Positions 9,657 through 21,331 of a stretch of 64,000 nucleotides of DNA are shown one piece after another. Each line of letters starts with the position of its first letter. Position 1 is the first letter of the stretch. Source of the stretch: Carposina sasakii (Eukaryota; Arthropoda; Insecta; Lepidoptera; Carposinidae). The notes under the pieces are model-generated. The model worked only from the letters and a program-made list of their open reading frames with translations. It was not told the origin of the DNA and ran no database searches. The stretch lies in NCBI GenBank assembly GCA_014607495.2, contig CP053149.1, positions 16,008,120 through 16,072,119 of the forward strand, read 5' to 3'. The position numbers and the translations under genes were made by a program.

Positions 9657-9925
9657 TCTATAGATATAATAAAAATGTAACAGATCACTGTCAGTACATG
9701 GAAGATATATGAGAAAAAAATATTATAGGGAGACCTTTATCAACGCAATAGTACCCAAAAGAATGATTTTTGGAATGTTTGTCTGTGCGTTTGTGCACAC
9801 TAATCTCAGAAACGGCTGAACAGATTTCGATGCAGTTTTCACATATAGGCTACTTTTATCCCGGATAATTTCGATATTTTGTTTTTTCTGTAGTCCACGC
9901 GGACGGAGTCGCGGGCGTCCACTAG
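9657..9925 (+). mobile_element. Non-autonomous Helitron, 269 bp
   Basis: TC (9657-9658) follows A and CTAG (9922-9925) precedes T. It starts 'tctatagatataataaaaatg' and ends 'gtcgcgggcgtccactag'. It is closely related to 383-548 and 5321-5623. Just downstream (9938-9990) another GC-rich Helitron-like end 'ctagggacccgccgcggctt' is followed by a run of 12 C. Confidence 0.8.
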
Positions 9926-10059
9926 TGTATGTATAACTAGGGACCCGCCGCGGCTTCGCACGGGTGGCTGCAATGCCCCCCCCCCCACGCGGAAGAAATC
10001 GTGGACCGCCGTTAGTAATAACTAGGTATAATGTACATATTTTAATTATTATTTTGTTC

Positions 10060-10880
10060 ACGATTTAAACAAAAACTTATTTCTAAATAACCTGTTATTC
10101 CAATCAGTTATCCTTTTTTTACCTAACTTATATTAACAGATAGTTATAAAAAGCGTCCATCCTTATTGTTCTGAGGTTCCACGAGGTTCATCCTGCCGGT
10201 CCCCTACCTCAGATAGGTATGTATATAGTAAGCTAAGTTGCTTTAATTTCAAAAATAAAATACCGTTACAGATGCAAACTTTATGAATTTGACCTTCAGA
10301 AACAAAATTATAAGGCCGTTATATCGTAAGGTGCGAGGGGGCGGTGGCACCTCCTAGTAAATCTCACACACCACAGATTAAGCAAAACTAAAGAAAGACG
10401 ATTAATGATAAAAGTATAGGTAGGTATGTAGTTAGGTATACTATTTTTTTACGATAGATTTATTAGATACCGCAGAATTCACAACAGAGAACCGCAGAAC
10501 ACAACTTACTCTTAAAGGTAAACAATTTATAGGTACTTTTTATAAGTATAAATATAGGTAAGATTTAATATTTTTGTTTCAATTGTTTTTCATTGTCTAA
10601 TTAATACAAGAGCATTTTTATTTTCTAAATAAAATACTTTTATTAGTGTTTGTATTGTGAATAATAAAAATAGAAATAAGTATTTTATTTTACTACAAGT
10701 GTTCTTTCTGCTTTCATAATCTATGACAATGACGCGCACCTACTTCCACGTGACAAGCGTGCTGTGCGGTTGCTTATAAAATAAAATATTGCTAACTCTT
10801 TTGCGCTCATGCTGACTGTATCTTTCTCGGTCACTAATTACTACTTTTTTATAGTTATCTAATCATTTATTGTAGCTATC
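10060..10880. other. Intergenic, no gene seen
   Basis: AT-rich sequence. No coding region, RNA gene or repeat family that I can recognise. Confidence 0.4.
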
Positions 10881-10887
10881 GAAACAC

Positions 10888-12066
10888 ATCGCGCGATTGG
10901 TGTACGTTCACCCAGCAAAAAGTATCGCCTTTTTAAGAAGTCAATGATGCAGATAATTAGTGCCATATATCGTGTAAATGTGCCCGAAATTTTATATTTG
11001 ATTAATTTAATAGGGTCGTTTACAGTTTTATATTTGTATTTATATCGAAAGATCATAAAATAAAAGAAACATTTGCGAAAGAAAAACTTCGCTAGCGTGA
11101 AAACTTTCCGGGATATAACGATTTCAAAATCGCAATTTTAGACTTGTTAAAAAACGCTCCATATAAACGGCTACCACGATGTGACGACACTCTTGAAGCA
11201 ACTTGTATGCGCGTAAAAGAACTTTTGTTCTAGAGCTATATTAAATTTCGTATATAATTAAGGTCACAAAGTAAAAGTTGCTGTAAATGATGCAGGTGGA
11301 CATGTGATGTTGTAATTTTCAATTAATTTAACATTTGAAAAATGGACTTGCCCACTTAATTTTGAAGTCTTATTACTGCCTCATTTGGAAACATAATTAA
11401 ATTGTAATTTTACAGATAGGTATGATTTTGATAATTTATTCTGATAAGAATAAGATGTTATTAAGATTCATTTAACCATAGGAAACATGTTTTAATCAAA
11501 GGTGTAATTTATCTCAAAAGGTGTAGATAGTACATAAGCATATTCATTGTTTATTGTCTATAAAAAAGAAATCAATATAAAAATTAACATTAAGGGTGTA
11601 AAATAATTTATTTATTACAATCTCAAAAGGTCGCCGATGTGCCGTTGTCTACGGGCAATTTATTAAAAATCATGGTATACATGATATTTGCATACCTACA
11701 TATACATATACAAGAAATCATGACTGTGCAGTTAACCGTTTCCGATATATAGCAATCGCCAAAACGTTCGCCCAGCAAAAAACGAAATATCTGAAATGTT
11801 CAGAGGCACAAATTTGGCTTTCACGGCACATTTATCGTATTTAAGCTATCTTTTTGCATATTTAATATATAGCTAGACCCATCATTTAAAAATATTTTGC
11901 TGGGCGAACGTTCGTGCAGTATCAGTTTTTCTTAAATAATTCTAAGCCGTTGGACGCACAAATTTAAAATTTCGGGCATACGATATAGGGCACTAATTAT
12001 CTGCATCATTAAATTCTTGAAAAGGCGATACTTTTTGCTGGGCGTACGGACACGCGCGATTGTTGT
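10888..12066. mobile_element. Inverted-repeat DNA element with about 110-bp arms and a nested copy
   Basis: The left arm (about 10888-11000) and right arm (about 11955-12066) are inverted copies. Shared parts include 'cccagcaaaaagtatcgcctt', 'gatgcagataattagtgcc' and 'gcccgaaatttta'. A smaller element with the same terminal motif 'acgttcgcccagcaaaa' lies inside at about 11757-11917. The ends resemble a DNA transposon whose interior (about 950 bp) lacks coding sequence. Confidence 0.6.
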
Positions 12067-12534
12067 AGTATAGTAGGTACATTAAACTTCAATGACTTGG
12101 CTTGCAAATATTTAAAATTTAAAATGTTAAAAATCCTGCAGTTGTTAAGTCTCAAACTTAGAACGAAGCTAGCGAGCTGCGCTGAGCGGAGCGAAGACCA
12201 ATCATTAATCTTTCCTCTCAAAACTATTTGATACTTTTATGTTACTAATTCATATGTACTTATTGTCTAGTTCATTAATATTTTCTATGCCTGATTTCGG
12301 GAGTAATATTTTTTGTATGCAGTGAACCAGAAAATGTCGTCATACACATAGTAACTAGCACCATCAACCATCGGAACTATAAGGGTGATCCATAGTCAAA
12401 GGGTGAAACGCACTTGTTGCTTGTATTTGTATTGTAGTGTAGTTATATTTGTAGAATGGTCAAGGAATATAAATTTCTTGGGTTTATGTAGTATAGTTTT
12501 CTTTTGTTGGAATGTGTGAAATCTTTTATTTAAT

Positions 12535-12735
12535 ACTAATACATATTATAAAGCTGAAGAGTTTGTTTGTTTGTTTGGTGGAACGCTCCAAATTAAGGAA
12601 CTAATGGTCCAATTTAAAAAAATATTTCAGTGTTAGATAGTCCATCTATCAAGCAAGGCTATAAAGCAACACGCCCCGGCTTCGCACGGGTGCAATGCCC
12701 CCTCACATAGACATGGTCGTGGGCGGCCGCTATCT
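12535..12735 (+). mobile_element. Helitron-like fragment
   Basis: It begins 'tactaatacatattataaag' plus 'ctgaagag(tttg)n', as at 8670. It ends near 'gacatggtcgtgggcggccgctat'. A second GC-rich end, 'cgccccggcttcgcacgggt', lies inside. Borders are degraded. Confidence 0.55.
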
Positions 12736-12786
12736 TACATCTAGGTATAGAAAAGTTAAGAGTGTGAAGCAGTGAGAAAGTACATA

Positions 12787-12945
12787 TACATACAGCTCTC
12801 TTCCTAAAATATGGTAGCCAGGACTGCAGGATCACAAAGGAGATCCCACAGCCACACTTAGCACTGCCAGCACAGATTATGTCGATGATCAGTAATAAGT
12901 TTCTTATCATCTGTGAGAATACCCAAGTTCCTTAATTGAGTTGAC
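12787..12945 (+). repeat. Family A dispersed repeat
   Basis: The run 'ttcctaaaatatggtagccaggactgcaggatcac', then 'gatcccacagccac' and 'gatcagtaataagttt', matches the family A pattern. The right end with 'gccccgcatcagcac' is absent. Confidence 0.7.
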
Positions 12946-13000
12946 AACTTCCTTAGTTACTCTTTTAGATTTAGGTGCATGCTTATAATGGTAGATTATA

Positions 13001-13263
13001 TACAGGATGTAACTGAAAGGGTATGTTAAGCGAAAAGCTACGTAAATAGTACTGTAGAGAACCTATCCACAAAATTTGAGACTCGAAATCTCATGTTTAT
13101 TTTTCAAAATTGTATGAAAATTCCTGAGATATTTAAAAATTCTCCATACTATCGGGAAAAATAAACATGTGATTTCGAGTCTCATATTTTGTTTATAGGT
13201 TCTCTACAGTGGGCTTTTTACGTAGCTTTTCGCTTAACATACCCTTTTTGTTACACTCTGTAT
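13001..13263. mobile_element. Foldback MITE, about 263 bp
   Basis: Nearly the whole element folds on itself. The left part contains 'gggtatgttaagcgaaaagctacgta', 'agagaacctatccacaaaa' and 'gagactcgaaatctcatgttta'; the right part is the inverse. The termini are 'tacaggatgtaac' and 'gttacactctgta'. A diverged copy is at 36207-36466 and a fragment lies near 46125-46165. Confidence 0.75.
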
Positions 13264-13396
13264 AGTCCAGCCATGGAATAAGATTCAAGTAGTTTTGTGA
13301 AACCAAAGTCTTGACAAGTTGCACTTTAACAAAAGATAATTGAGCCAAACATGGAGGTAATAAAAATAATTATCTCCATGGAGCCAAAATATAAGT

Positions 13397-13810
13397 TTGC
13401 ATTGCACACATATTATACAACGTGTCCAGAATGCTTGTGCCCGATTCTGTTTTAATATACCACCTAGGAGTCATGTTTCGCCTTACTTGAATGACGCCAA
13501 AGTTTTGAACATGTCCTCAAGGAGATCTTTTCACTACGCATCCCTGTTATTTGGCATAATTAATAACTGTTCACCATCATATTTATACAGTAAACTTTCC
13601 TGGTCTTCATCTATTCGTCTTGCTCGCCTCGCTATTCCTCCACACAGTACAACAGCTTTTAAGGGTAGTTTTAAATATACTGCATCAAAAATATGGAATA
13701 ATATACCTCCCCCAATATGTTACCTTCCAAATATAAATATTTTTAAGAAGCATTTTAAGGAATTAATTTTTGACTTGCAACTCTCTGGTTTAACATTCTC
13801 TGGTTCGTAA
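13397..13810 (+). pseudogene. C-terminal end of a Jockey/CR1-type non-LTR reverse transcriptase
   Basis: An open frame of 137 codons ends at TAA 13808-13810. Its sequence 'IIQRVQNACARFCFN', then 'HVSPYLNDAKVLNMSSRRSF', then 'FKGSFKYTASKIWNNIPP' and 'NIFKKHFKELIFDL' is the typical domain after the reverse-transcriptase thumb in Jockey, CR1 and related elements. The upstream catalytic part (YADD region) is missing, so the copy is 5'-truncated. The frame may extend a little upstream of the first ATG. A 3' untranslated part with a short-repeat tail follows. Confidence 0.85.
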
Positions 13811-14282
13811 TATCTACTTACTACCCACTCAATTCTATTATATTTGTTTTATTATTTTGAAAAAACTTTTGCCTATTGTGAACTTGATATATGTTTTATT
13901 CTTAAATACTTTTATTTATTTCTTTTTTATCTGTATGTATAGTATTGTATTGTATTTTATCTATCTATATTTATATACTTACATTATAATAAATGTAAAG
14001 ATATGTTTTTATTTTATAGTTTACCCAATTAACCAGCAGGTTAATTGTATAAATAGCTTGTGCATTTATGTAGTTACCATATTGAAAATTTGATTTATAT
14101 TTTATAGTGTATTCTGGAACACTAATATACGGGTCCAGCTGAAAACCAGCGCTGCAGGCCATCTGTTTTGGTCTACAGCTGTATGCTGAGCTGGGTCCAT
14201 TTCAACATAATTATGTTTTTCTGTTTGGCTGTATTGTGAAACATTTTTGAATGCTAAATAAATAATTTCTTTCTTTCTTTCT
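13811..14282 (+). mobile_element. 3' untranslated region and tail of the non-LTR element
   Basis: AT-rich sequence continues from the stop codon to 'aataaataatttctttctttctttctt' (about 14256-14282). The (TTTC)n tract is the likely 3' terminus. The stretch at 14132-14205 is a recognisable non-coding block of this element. Confidence 0.6.
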
Positions 14283-14515
14283 TATTCGTCAGGATACTGT
14301 AACATATAATAGGGACAGGGACCAAATCCTAAATGTTATCTCCACTATGTTAAGGCTTAATATTCCTTGCAATGGAAGTGTCATGAATCATTCATTATGC
14401 TAATTGCATAGAATTATTTTAAATCCATCCAAAAGTAAATAAAAATAATATGAAACAACAACCAACTCTAGTTAGGTATGTACAGAATGTAGGAATTATT
14501 GTAACATGTATGTAT

Positions 14516-14778
14516 GCCGCGTGGTGCCGGCAGAGTAGAGTTTGTACCACCCCTGCCTGCCCGTGGGTATCGTACGAGGCGATTAAGGGTTTCCGGGAGG
14601 TGGGCAGCAGCGCCGTCCGTGCTGACAACATAGTCCGAAAATCACACTGCGGTCCCCAACCCGTCTGCCCAGCGTGGTGACTATGGGTAATACCCCCCTG
14701 TGGCAGTAACCTTATTGCGTGCCCTGGGGGAGGCCTACGTCCAGCAGTGGACTGCAATAGGCTGAAGACGAGACGATG
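14516..14778 (+). mobile_element. RTE-type LINE 3' end
   Basis: Starts 'gccgcgtggtgccggcagag' and ends 'gccctgggggaggcctacgtccagcagtggactgcaataggctga'. The last part reads 'ALGEAYVQQWTAIG' and stop, the RTE C-terminus. The adjoining upstream part is shared almost base for base with 22457-22712 and, inverted, with 20418-20660. The copy is 5'-truncated. Confidence 0.75.
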
Positions 14779-15155
14779 TATGTATCTAGTATGTAACCTC
14801 CACCCACAGAGAACCTGTGCAGAGAACACTATCTATATACTCTAACCTCCATCTCCATAAATTAGGCAGAGTAGTATTCTTTGATTGGGCACAATAACCA
14901 CAGATTATTTCAGTATTAGCTGAGGAAAATCCTATTATTCACACGGTTCAATTTCTCAATTATGATTAATCATTTGGCTGTATGAATTAACATTGTCTTT
15001 GCATTCGTTTTATATTAAAAAGTTTTTTTTACTACGACTTCTATAATCATGCCTTCTCCCTCTGTTGTAGAAATAAGGCCAGCCCTTTCTTCGACAATTT
15101 TGACAATGTCAAATTGACATTAGACTTGACTGACATATTGAATATTTTATTTTCC

Positions 15156-15473
15156 AAATTGCATATGGCAGTTCAACATAAACCCATACAGCCGTATTTT
15201 AACAAGAAAAAAATCATACATACTTACATACTTTTAATATAGAGAGTAAATTTTCTTTATAACTCTAAGAAAAATCAACATTTTTCTTAAATATTACAAT
15301 AGTTAGATATATTATTACAAATTGCATATGGCAGTTCAACATAAACCCATACAGCAGTATTTTAACAAGAAAAAAATCATACATACTTACATACTTTTAA
15401 TATAGAGAGTAAATTTTCTTTATAACTCTAAGGAAAATCAACATTTTTCTTAAATATTACAATAGTTAGATAT
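15156..15473 (+). repeat. 163-bp tandem duplication
   Basis: Unit one (15156-15318) and unit two (15319-15473) start with 'aaattgcatatggcagttca' and run in parallel to 'acaatagttagatat'. I saw only a few substitutions, such as 'cagccg' against 'cagcag'. It lies about 550 bp upstream of the distal SUCO start codon. Confidence 0.9.
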
Positions 15474-15479
15474 TATTGG

Positions 15480-16017
15480 TCGGTTTTTTTCTCACCTACA
15501 GGCCCACCGACAAAGCAAATTAAATTCAAAGATTTGGCAGAGTGTCTTGCGCCTTTGCCCACAAGTTCAGTTCCATAAAGATAAAACATGACAGTTGCTC
15601 AAAACTTTGATTTCTTCGGACCAATCCGATTACTTTAGAAGACTTAATTGTCTTTTTGTGATTGGCTAGAATTAATATTTATGAACATCTATACAAAACC
15701 TACCAATGGTAGTAAACGTAAGTTCCCGTTGTCATTTCATTAGAGTTCAGACGACAGCGTAACTAAAGAAATGAATCTGTCAAAATTCTAAATGAGGGCG
15801 AGGATTCGTTTAGTTCCACCTTAATTTTCTTCTTATTTGGGATAATTTACTCATTTAAAGTTTGTAAAAATTGGAATGCAATAATAGTGACTTCATAAGT
15901 GTGCTTGTAATTTTTACTACTTTTAGTGTAACATACATCGTCATATACAACATTGTGAATATGTTCTAATTTTATGCACAAAATGACATGGACTGTAGAT
16001 ATTTCACTAATATTACG
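15480..16017 (+). promoter_or_regulatory. Probable promoter and 5' UTR of the distal SUCO transcript
   Basis: This stretch directly precedes the distal ATG at 16018. It contains 'ttcagacgac' near 15750, a possible TCAG-type initiator. No transcript evidence is available here. The exact start site cannot be set. Confidence 0.35.
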
Positions 16018-16076
16018 ATGAAGGGTGGTCTTAGTATCATATATACGTCCTTGCTGACCATTTCTGTGCTGTCCAG
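16018..16076 (+). CDS. SUCO-like gene, distal coding exon 1a (signal peptide start)
   Basis: ATG at 16018 gives 'MKGGLSIIYTSLLTISVLS' and then two bases (AG) before a GT donor (gttggt). Joined to the acceptor 'ttttcag' at 16154, the split codon becomes Ser and the frame continues into a hydrophobic run in the next exon. Together they form an N-terminal signal sequence for ER entry, as expected for SUCO/Slp1. The 78-bp intron is short but normal for an insect. Assignment to SUCO rests on matching splice phase with the exon at 58124 and on the similar character of the encoded chain. Confidence 0.6.
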
Positions 16077-16154
16077 GTTGGTTTTTTAAGGTTTTCAGAA
16101 TCTTATGTAATTAAACATTGATGTCCAAATTTTCATACTTTTCTATGTTTTCAG

Positions 16155-16394
16155 TTGCGTTCTGCTCATATTAGTATCCTTACAAGTGAATGGAGAAGTA
16201 AATAGAAACGTTGACTTATCAGGACTTCACAACGTAAGTCAGAAAAGTGTTGAACATGAGGATAGTACCATTACCTCTTCACCTGAAGCCAAAGATAATG
16301 TCCAGCCTGCAGTGGGCGACCCTAAGCCAGTATTTGATGACAATGAGATGACATTTGCAGAAACCTTGTCCCTGAATTCGGTGACAACAGATGG
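16155..16394 (+). CDS. SUCO-like gene, distal coding exon 1b (signal peptide and acidic luminal start)
   Basis: Exon of 240 bp between a 'ttctatgttttcag' acceptor and a strong 'gtaagt' donor. It continues the signal peptide ('CVLLILVSLQVNGEVNRN') and then encodes an acidic, Ser/Thr-rich chain ('KSVEHEDSTITSSPEAKDN', 'FDDNEMTFAETLSLNSVTTDG'). It ends after two bases of a codon, the same phase as the proximal exon at 54028-54116. Both fit the acceptor at 58124, where 'gg' plus 'g' gives Gly-Leu-Pro. The resulting first intron would be about 41.7 kb. A separate gene with further exons cannot be excluded. Confidence 0.6.
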
Positions 16395-19321
16395 GTAAGT
16401 CTAAGTTTTCTATTTCCTATGTGCTACAGAGAGTGAAAGGACAATGTTCAAATTGTTCAAGGTGTCCTTCATTATAATGATTTCCCAATTGTATTTTGTA
16501 ACATAATTTTATCTTTATCTCCTACTTAATAGACATAGATCTGTGCATTGGTGCTTATTTTGTTGGTAGTAACATTGTCAAGTTTCTTTAGGTACTTGAT
16601 GTGACATTACTAAGTGATTTGCATACATTATACATTACTTAATTTTAATATTAACAGTATTAGGTATGTACCTGCTAATCATACAGTAGATTCTTACTAC
16701 TTTAAAATTCCTAAATTAAATACAATGAAATTTTATGATGAAAACTTGAAAGATTTTTTTTTTGGCAATTTACTAAATATTCTACATGTTGGTACTTCTA
16801 CAACACATTATTTTATTTATCTCCAGTATGTATGTGAATCAGTTTTAGTATTATTTTTCAATTTTTATCCAAAAGGGGTTTATTATTCTCGACAATGTTT
16901 TCTTCAGTTGTAGATAAACTTTTTTTTATGAAATACCATACACAGAACATTAATTGTATTTAAAATTTTTACTTTTAGGTGTTTTATTTTTGGAATAATA
17001 TTTTTGGAAAAACTTTATTTTTAAAATCTATCAGTAATTATCTATGACCATTGGGATAATGAAATGCTCATGTTGTGTTGAGGAATGATGTTATTCCCAG
17101 TCTAAATTAAGACAGTTTGTTGATGAGCTTAACATATTTAGCTCAAAGAATGTTTAATGGTTAAAACATAAAATTACAGTAGGCACAACCATTCTTTACT
17201 GTTGTGAAGTTAGCTGTGTTATATGCAGTCCTCCCTAACCCCATTCTTTACCCATGCAACAGTAAATTTTTCTTACAGCATGAACTTAACATCTCAAAGT
17301 ACAAGTGTCTCAAATTATGATTTACCACCTCCATCAATTACTTTTTTTCCAGCACCATGCATTTGCAAAGTTTTGGTAGGCACATACACTTTTTTGAATA
17401 TCCTGTAGACTTTTGTCTTGTAGTGTTAATTAAGCTAACTAGTGTATTCGAAACAACCCATGGCAAATATAATAGCCGAAATGACTTCACTATAAGAACG
17501 TTAATATAATTTTGCTGCAGTTATGATATTACGCAGTATTTAACGTCGAGTTTCGCGCTGAACTATGGCATCGCGTTTCTTATGTTTTCGATGGGCGCTC
17601 TTAATAGATCCGGCCGAAACGGCCTCAGCTGCCGAACGTGTCTCGAACTAATTTTCTGAGGCAGGGTGTATTACATTATCAGTATTTCCAAGTTCACGCG
17701 CGGTCTAAATACAAATTCAATGCCAACATCTTCGCAAATAACAGGTGTACTAGTTCTCAGAGTTGTAATCACTAATCATCTCATAGAAAGACGTAATGTA
17801 CAGATCTATTAGGGTAACACATGACAGGAATCTCTCATCACGACGATAGAAAATTTATCGCAAAATGTGAACAGCACAAAACCCTTTTTACGAAATTATC
17901 CCAACTAATTGCATAAATGCTAACGTATGTTAACTTTAAATTTACTCTAAATTAACTAGCGATCGCAGGTAACAGCTAGTAGTTATTATGAAAGCTCCCT
18001 TCAGTGAAGTTAGCAAAACGAAACTTCTTCAACGGAAAGATTGTGAATTAATTAAATACCGCCATGATGATTCGACATTCTCATACGATTGCAAGGAGAC
18101 TAAGTTGTTCCACAAAGGGAACAATGCAGAATCAAGAGCTTAGGTAACCTCGCTGGAGAACATACCCCTCAATGTTGACGCTGCACCTGTTCTCTTCTTG
18201 TTAGCATAATTTATTGAAACGCTCGCTGCATTTGCGTAGTTGGTTGGGCACGGGAATGTGCGGATAAATTACTACTGGATACTTGTCGGAGTTTAATGAG
18301 AAATGTCATTTTATTACCCTGTGTTTGAAGTCTCACCTAATTTAGCTCGATTTGGACCACGTTCCTCTGGCGTTTGTCCCAATTTTCATTTTAGTTCAAC
18401 ACCTTTTATATTGTATACCTATACTTCACACAAGTTGTTGTTTTCGAAGAAATGTGATGATTTCTGTTACAACGACTGTAAGGTCAACATATATTTTTAG
18501 GAGGTTTTCGCTTCTCTAATTCTTATTGCAAATAAGTTGATAGTATCGGAAAGATTTTACGCCAAAGTCGAATAACGCAATCGTCATAATCGCAATTTTT
18601 ATTAAATTTTATAATAATCGTAATAGGGTTATGTATATTTATGTAATAGAAAGTTTAGCTGCTAATTTTTTTCCGAAATCGAAGCGCCTCCGAAAGCGAA
18701 GGTGGCTCTTGGCCGAAAGTTACCAAAGCCAAAAGAACTAGCCCCACACTAGTGGTCCTTTCTAATGTGGCAGGTTCGTTAAAGTCTCACGCAAGCGCAG
18801 AATTCAATAGTAATTGACAAACAAATTGAAATTGTTTTACTTAAGTGTATTTTACTAGACAGTTGTTATTTAAGAAAGTGACACGGCCATATCGGTTTGT
18901 TTTGCCGTATTTCCATTTTATAAACTGCATCTGTTTTAGGTACAAAACTAAAAGTCTGGTCAGTCTGTCTGGAATGTACATAGGAAAACGACAATAGCAA
19001 ACGATTATGATGTGTGTGTTTCTGATCTACAACCGCAGAAGTCAAATATCTGTAGACGTCAAAACATGAGCAGGGAAAAATCTTCACTTACAAATTCTGT
19101 TACTCTGTTACTGGAAGTTAAAACATAACCTTATTATTGGTGTTTAACTTTATCAGAAGTAGATCTTTATCAAAGTTAAAAAGCGGCAACACAATGATAG
19201 CAATGCCATGACCTGCCATGGTTTGCATTTCGCTAACTGTCGCCATCGCGGTGAGGCAAGAGATCGTTCAACCAGCGTCACCGGCCAAGGTGAACCTATC
19301 GCTAATTTATTTTCCATTTGT
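16395..19321 (+). other. Putative first intron of SUCO, proximal part: nothing recognised
   Basis: About 2.9 kb follows the donor. I see no coding sequence, RNA gene or repeat family that I can name in it. Short open frames such as 16614-16913 and 18303-18500 have no familiar motifs. Confidence 0.4.
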
Positions 19322-19548
19322 TGCTGATGCGGGGCTTCACTAGAATACATCAGCTGGCGCCGGCCCGAAGTAAATTTTAGAATGGGGCGAGTTTGCTGCT
19401 AATAATGATAGCTCTCCTGTTTGCTCCTAATAATATATACCTATACCTTTACCATTTAGGGGCTCCCTAGGCGCCTGGAGCGACTGCTCCGTTCGCCGTA
19501 GGGGCGGGCCGGCCCTGTCAGCTGCGTCTCCTTCCGTACATGTCATGA
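19322..19548 (-). repeat. Family A repeat interrupted by a 161-bp insertion
   Basis: The family A end 'ctgatgcggggcttcactag' plus 'aatacatcagctg' breaks at 19356. It resumes at 19518 with 'tcagctgcgtctccttccgtacatgtc'. The 7-bp TCAGCTG on both sides (19350-19356 and 19518-19524) is a target-site duplication. The insert (19357-19517) begins 'gcgccggccc' and ends 'gggccggccctg', so it has short GC-rich inverted ends. Confidence 0.7.
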
Positions 19549-19656
19549 TACAGTCTTGTGTATGTATCCCTGCAAGTACAGTACAGAAAAAAAAGGAAGT
19601 GACATAGCTTCGGAATCATGCTGATTGGTTGACCTTTACTACCTAACTTTTTTGGC

Positions 19657-19857
19657 CTAAAGTGTTTCCCATTGCTGAACGAAGGCTTTCCCAATCTTAG
19701 ACCATACCTTGTGGTAGGGTTGACCTCTAGTCCAGTTCAAGATGGTTTTTCCTTGCCTCGTTCGTTGGTCAGAAGGACGACAGGTGAGGTTGACTTGGGC
19801 TCCAGAAGATGCTGTGGGAAATCCTCTCGTCCTTTTCCGTTGACTATACTTAAACAT
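19657..19857 (-). pseudogene. RTE-like LINE C-terminal remnant, diverged
   Basis: The minus strand keeps 66 codons ending 'IGKAFVQQWETL' and stop, the equivalent of the RTE end 'LGEAYVQQW'. The upstream part ('KRTRGFPTASSGAQVN') looks like the 'KRxRGRPxxRW' block with frame damage. It represents a different RTE subfamily from 572-814. Confidence 0.6.
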
Positions 19858-19927
19858 TAATTAACAATAAATAAATATATATGTAATTTAGAAAAGAGAT
19901 GGTAAAATTCGTCAACCGAGTAATTGA

Positions 19928-20000
19928 CCCGGTGGCTTAGTGGTTATAGCGGCTCGCACGTTTTGCAGTGGTCGTGGGTTCGATTCCCACTCGGGTGAAG
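19928..20000 (+). repeat. tRNA-like sequence, probably a SINE head
   Basis: The stretch has an A box (tggcttagtgg) with a paired D stem (gct/agc), a B box (ggttcgattcc) and a perfect T stem (gtggg/cccac). The acceptor stem pairs in 6 of 7 positions. The middle cannot form a proper anticodon stem, so I do not call a functional tRNA. An AT-rich body follows, as in tRNA-derived SINEs. Confidence 0.55.
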
Positions 20001-20417
20001 AATTTTTTCCATTTTCTTTATTAATAATTTAATAAATAAATATGTAAATATAGGTACACTTTGCTTAACATATTTATTCATACTCATTCATCTCAATAAA
20101 AATTAGGTAAACAAGGTTTATTCGCGAAATAGCTTTCATCGACGCGACATACTTGTTATGTACTTCTTGCACATAAAGAGATAGTGTACAAAGTACAAGC
20201 AGTATGGTTTCTAATTGTCCAACATACAAGTACATACACGTACCGACAAACACACCGGGAAAGTGATAGCGATTTCGAATCCACTTTTTGTGATAACATA
20301 CAAGTTTACCTTCCTATAACGTTATTATCATTATGTAGCCTATCCTTATTTCCACTGTCTATACTATATCTTTTAAACTGTATGTTTTGTTCTTGTATAC
20401 CAAACAAAGGTTTATTC

Positions 20418-20660
20418 TTCTTCAGCCTATTGCAGTCCACTGCTGGACTTAGGCCTCCCCCAGGGCACGCCACAAGGCTACTGCCACAGGGGGTTTTGCC
20501 CATAGTCACCACGCTGGGCAGGCGGGTTGGTGACCGCAGTGTGATTTTCGGACTATGTTTTCAGTACGGGAGGTGCTGCTGCCCACCTCTCGTAACCTTA
20601 ATCGTACGATAACCACGGGCAGGCAGGGGTGGTACAAGCTCTGGCACCACGCGGCTAAAG
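20418..20660 (-). mobile_element. RTE-type LINE 3' end
   Basis: Inverted relative to 14516-14778: 'cagcctattgcagtccactgctggacttaggcctcccccagggc' and then the same block to 'accacgcggc'. It is a 5'-truncated copy of the same subfamily. Confidence 0.75.
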
Positions 20661-20984
20661 GTTTATTAGCTACTCGTTATCTGTCGTAGTAGGTAGTCTG
20701 TACCTACATATAGTTAATAAACTTAGACTGAGGTTTTTACTCCGAGGAGTAATATTCATTTTGGGATAAGTCTTGACTTTATAGTCGGAGTATGCTCGGA
20801 TTATGTAATACCAAAGAGGTCGTGATAACAGTATCAGAGATTAGCGCAAATCATTACTAAATTGCTATACTTATGCGAAAGTAGATTTGTCTGTCTCTCG
20901 AGTCTTTTAAAATTCGGTACAAAGGTACTCTAGAACCAGTGGAAGGACATAGGGTTTTATCCTGAAAAAATACTATTCCTCTAG

Positions 20985-21058
20985 AAAATATCGATATTCT
21001 GTTTTTCCTGCTGTCCACGTCTAGTTACAGAGTTGTGGACGTACGTCCTCTAGTGTCG
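20985..21058 (+). repeat. Diverged Helitron 3' end
   Basis: The run 'aaaatatcgatattctgttttt' plus 'gtccacgtc' and 'cgtcctctagt' matches the last part of the Helitrons at 5321 and 9657. It still ends CTAG-T. Confidence 0.5.
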
Positions 21059-21331
21059 AGTGCCTTTTCATAACAGCTTTAGTCAGATATGTTTATTAAA
21101 TTAGTCCTAATGGCGAGTATCTATTTAGCTAATTACCATTAAATATTTAGCTACCGAGTGATATTGAAAGGTAACTGTTTAATTGAAATCTTTCCTAAGG
21201 AGTGGCTTAAGTAACCATTAAACGTTTCTGAGTAGCAGTTAAAATCACTTTCCTAACAGTTATTGCAAACATAAGCAGTGCAGCTCTTGATAACGATAGC
21301 AGTTTACTGTTATGGTAATAGCCTATAATAT

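Noticed and set aside
19928..20000. Functional tRNA gene
   Set aside because: A and B boxes and T stem are good, but no consistent anticodon stem forms. Treated as a SINE head.
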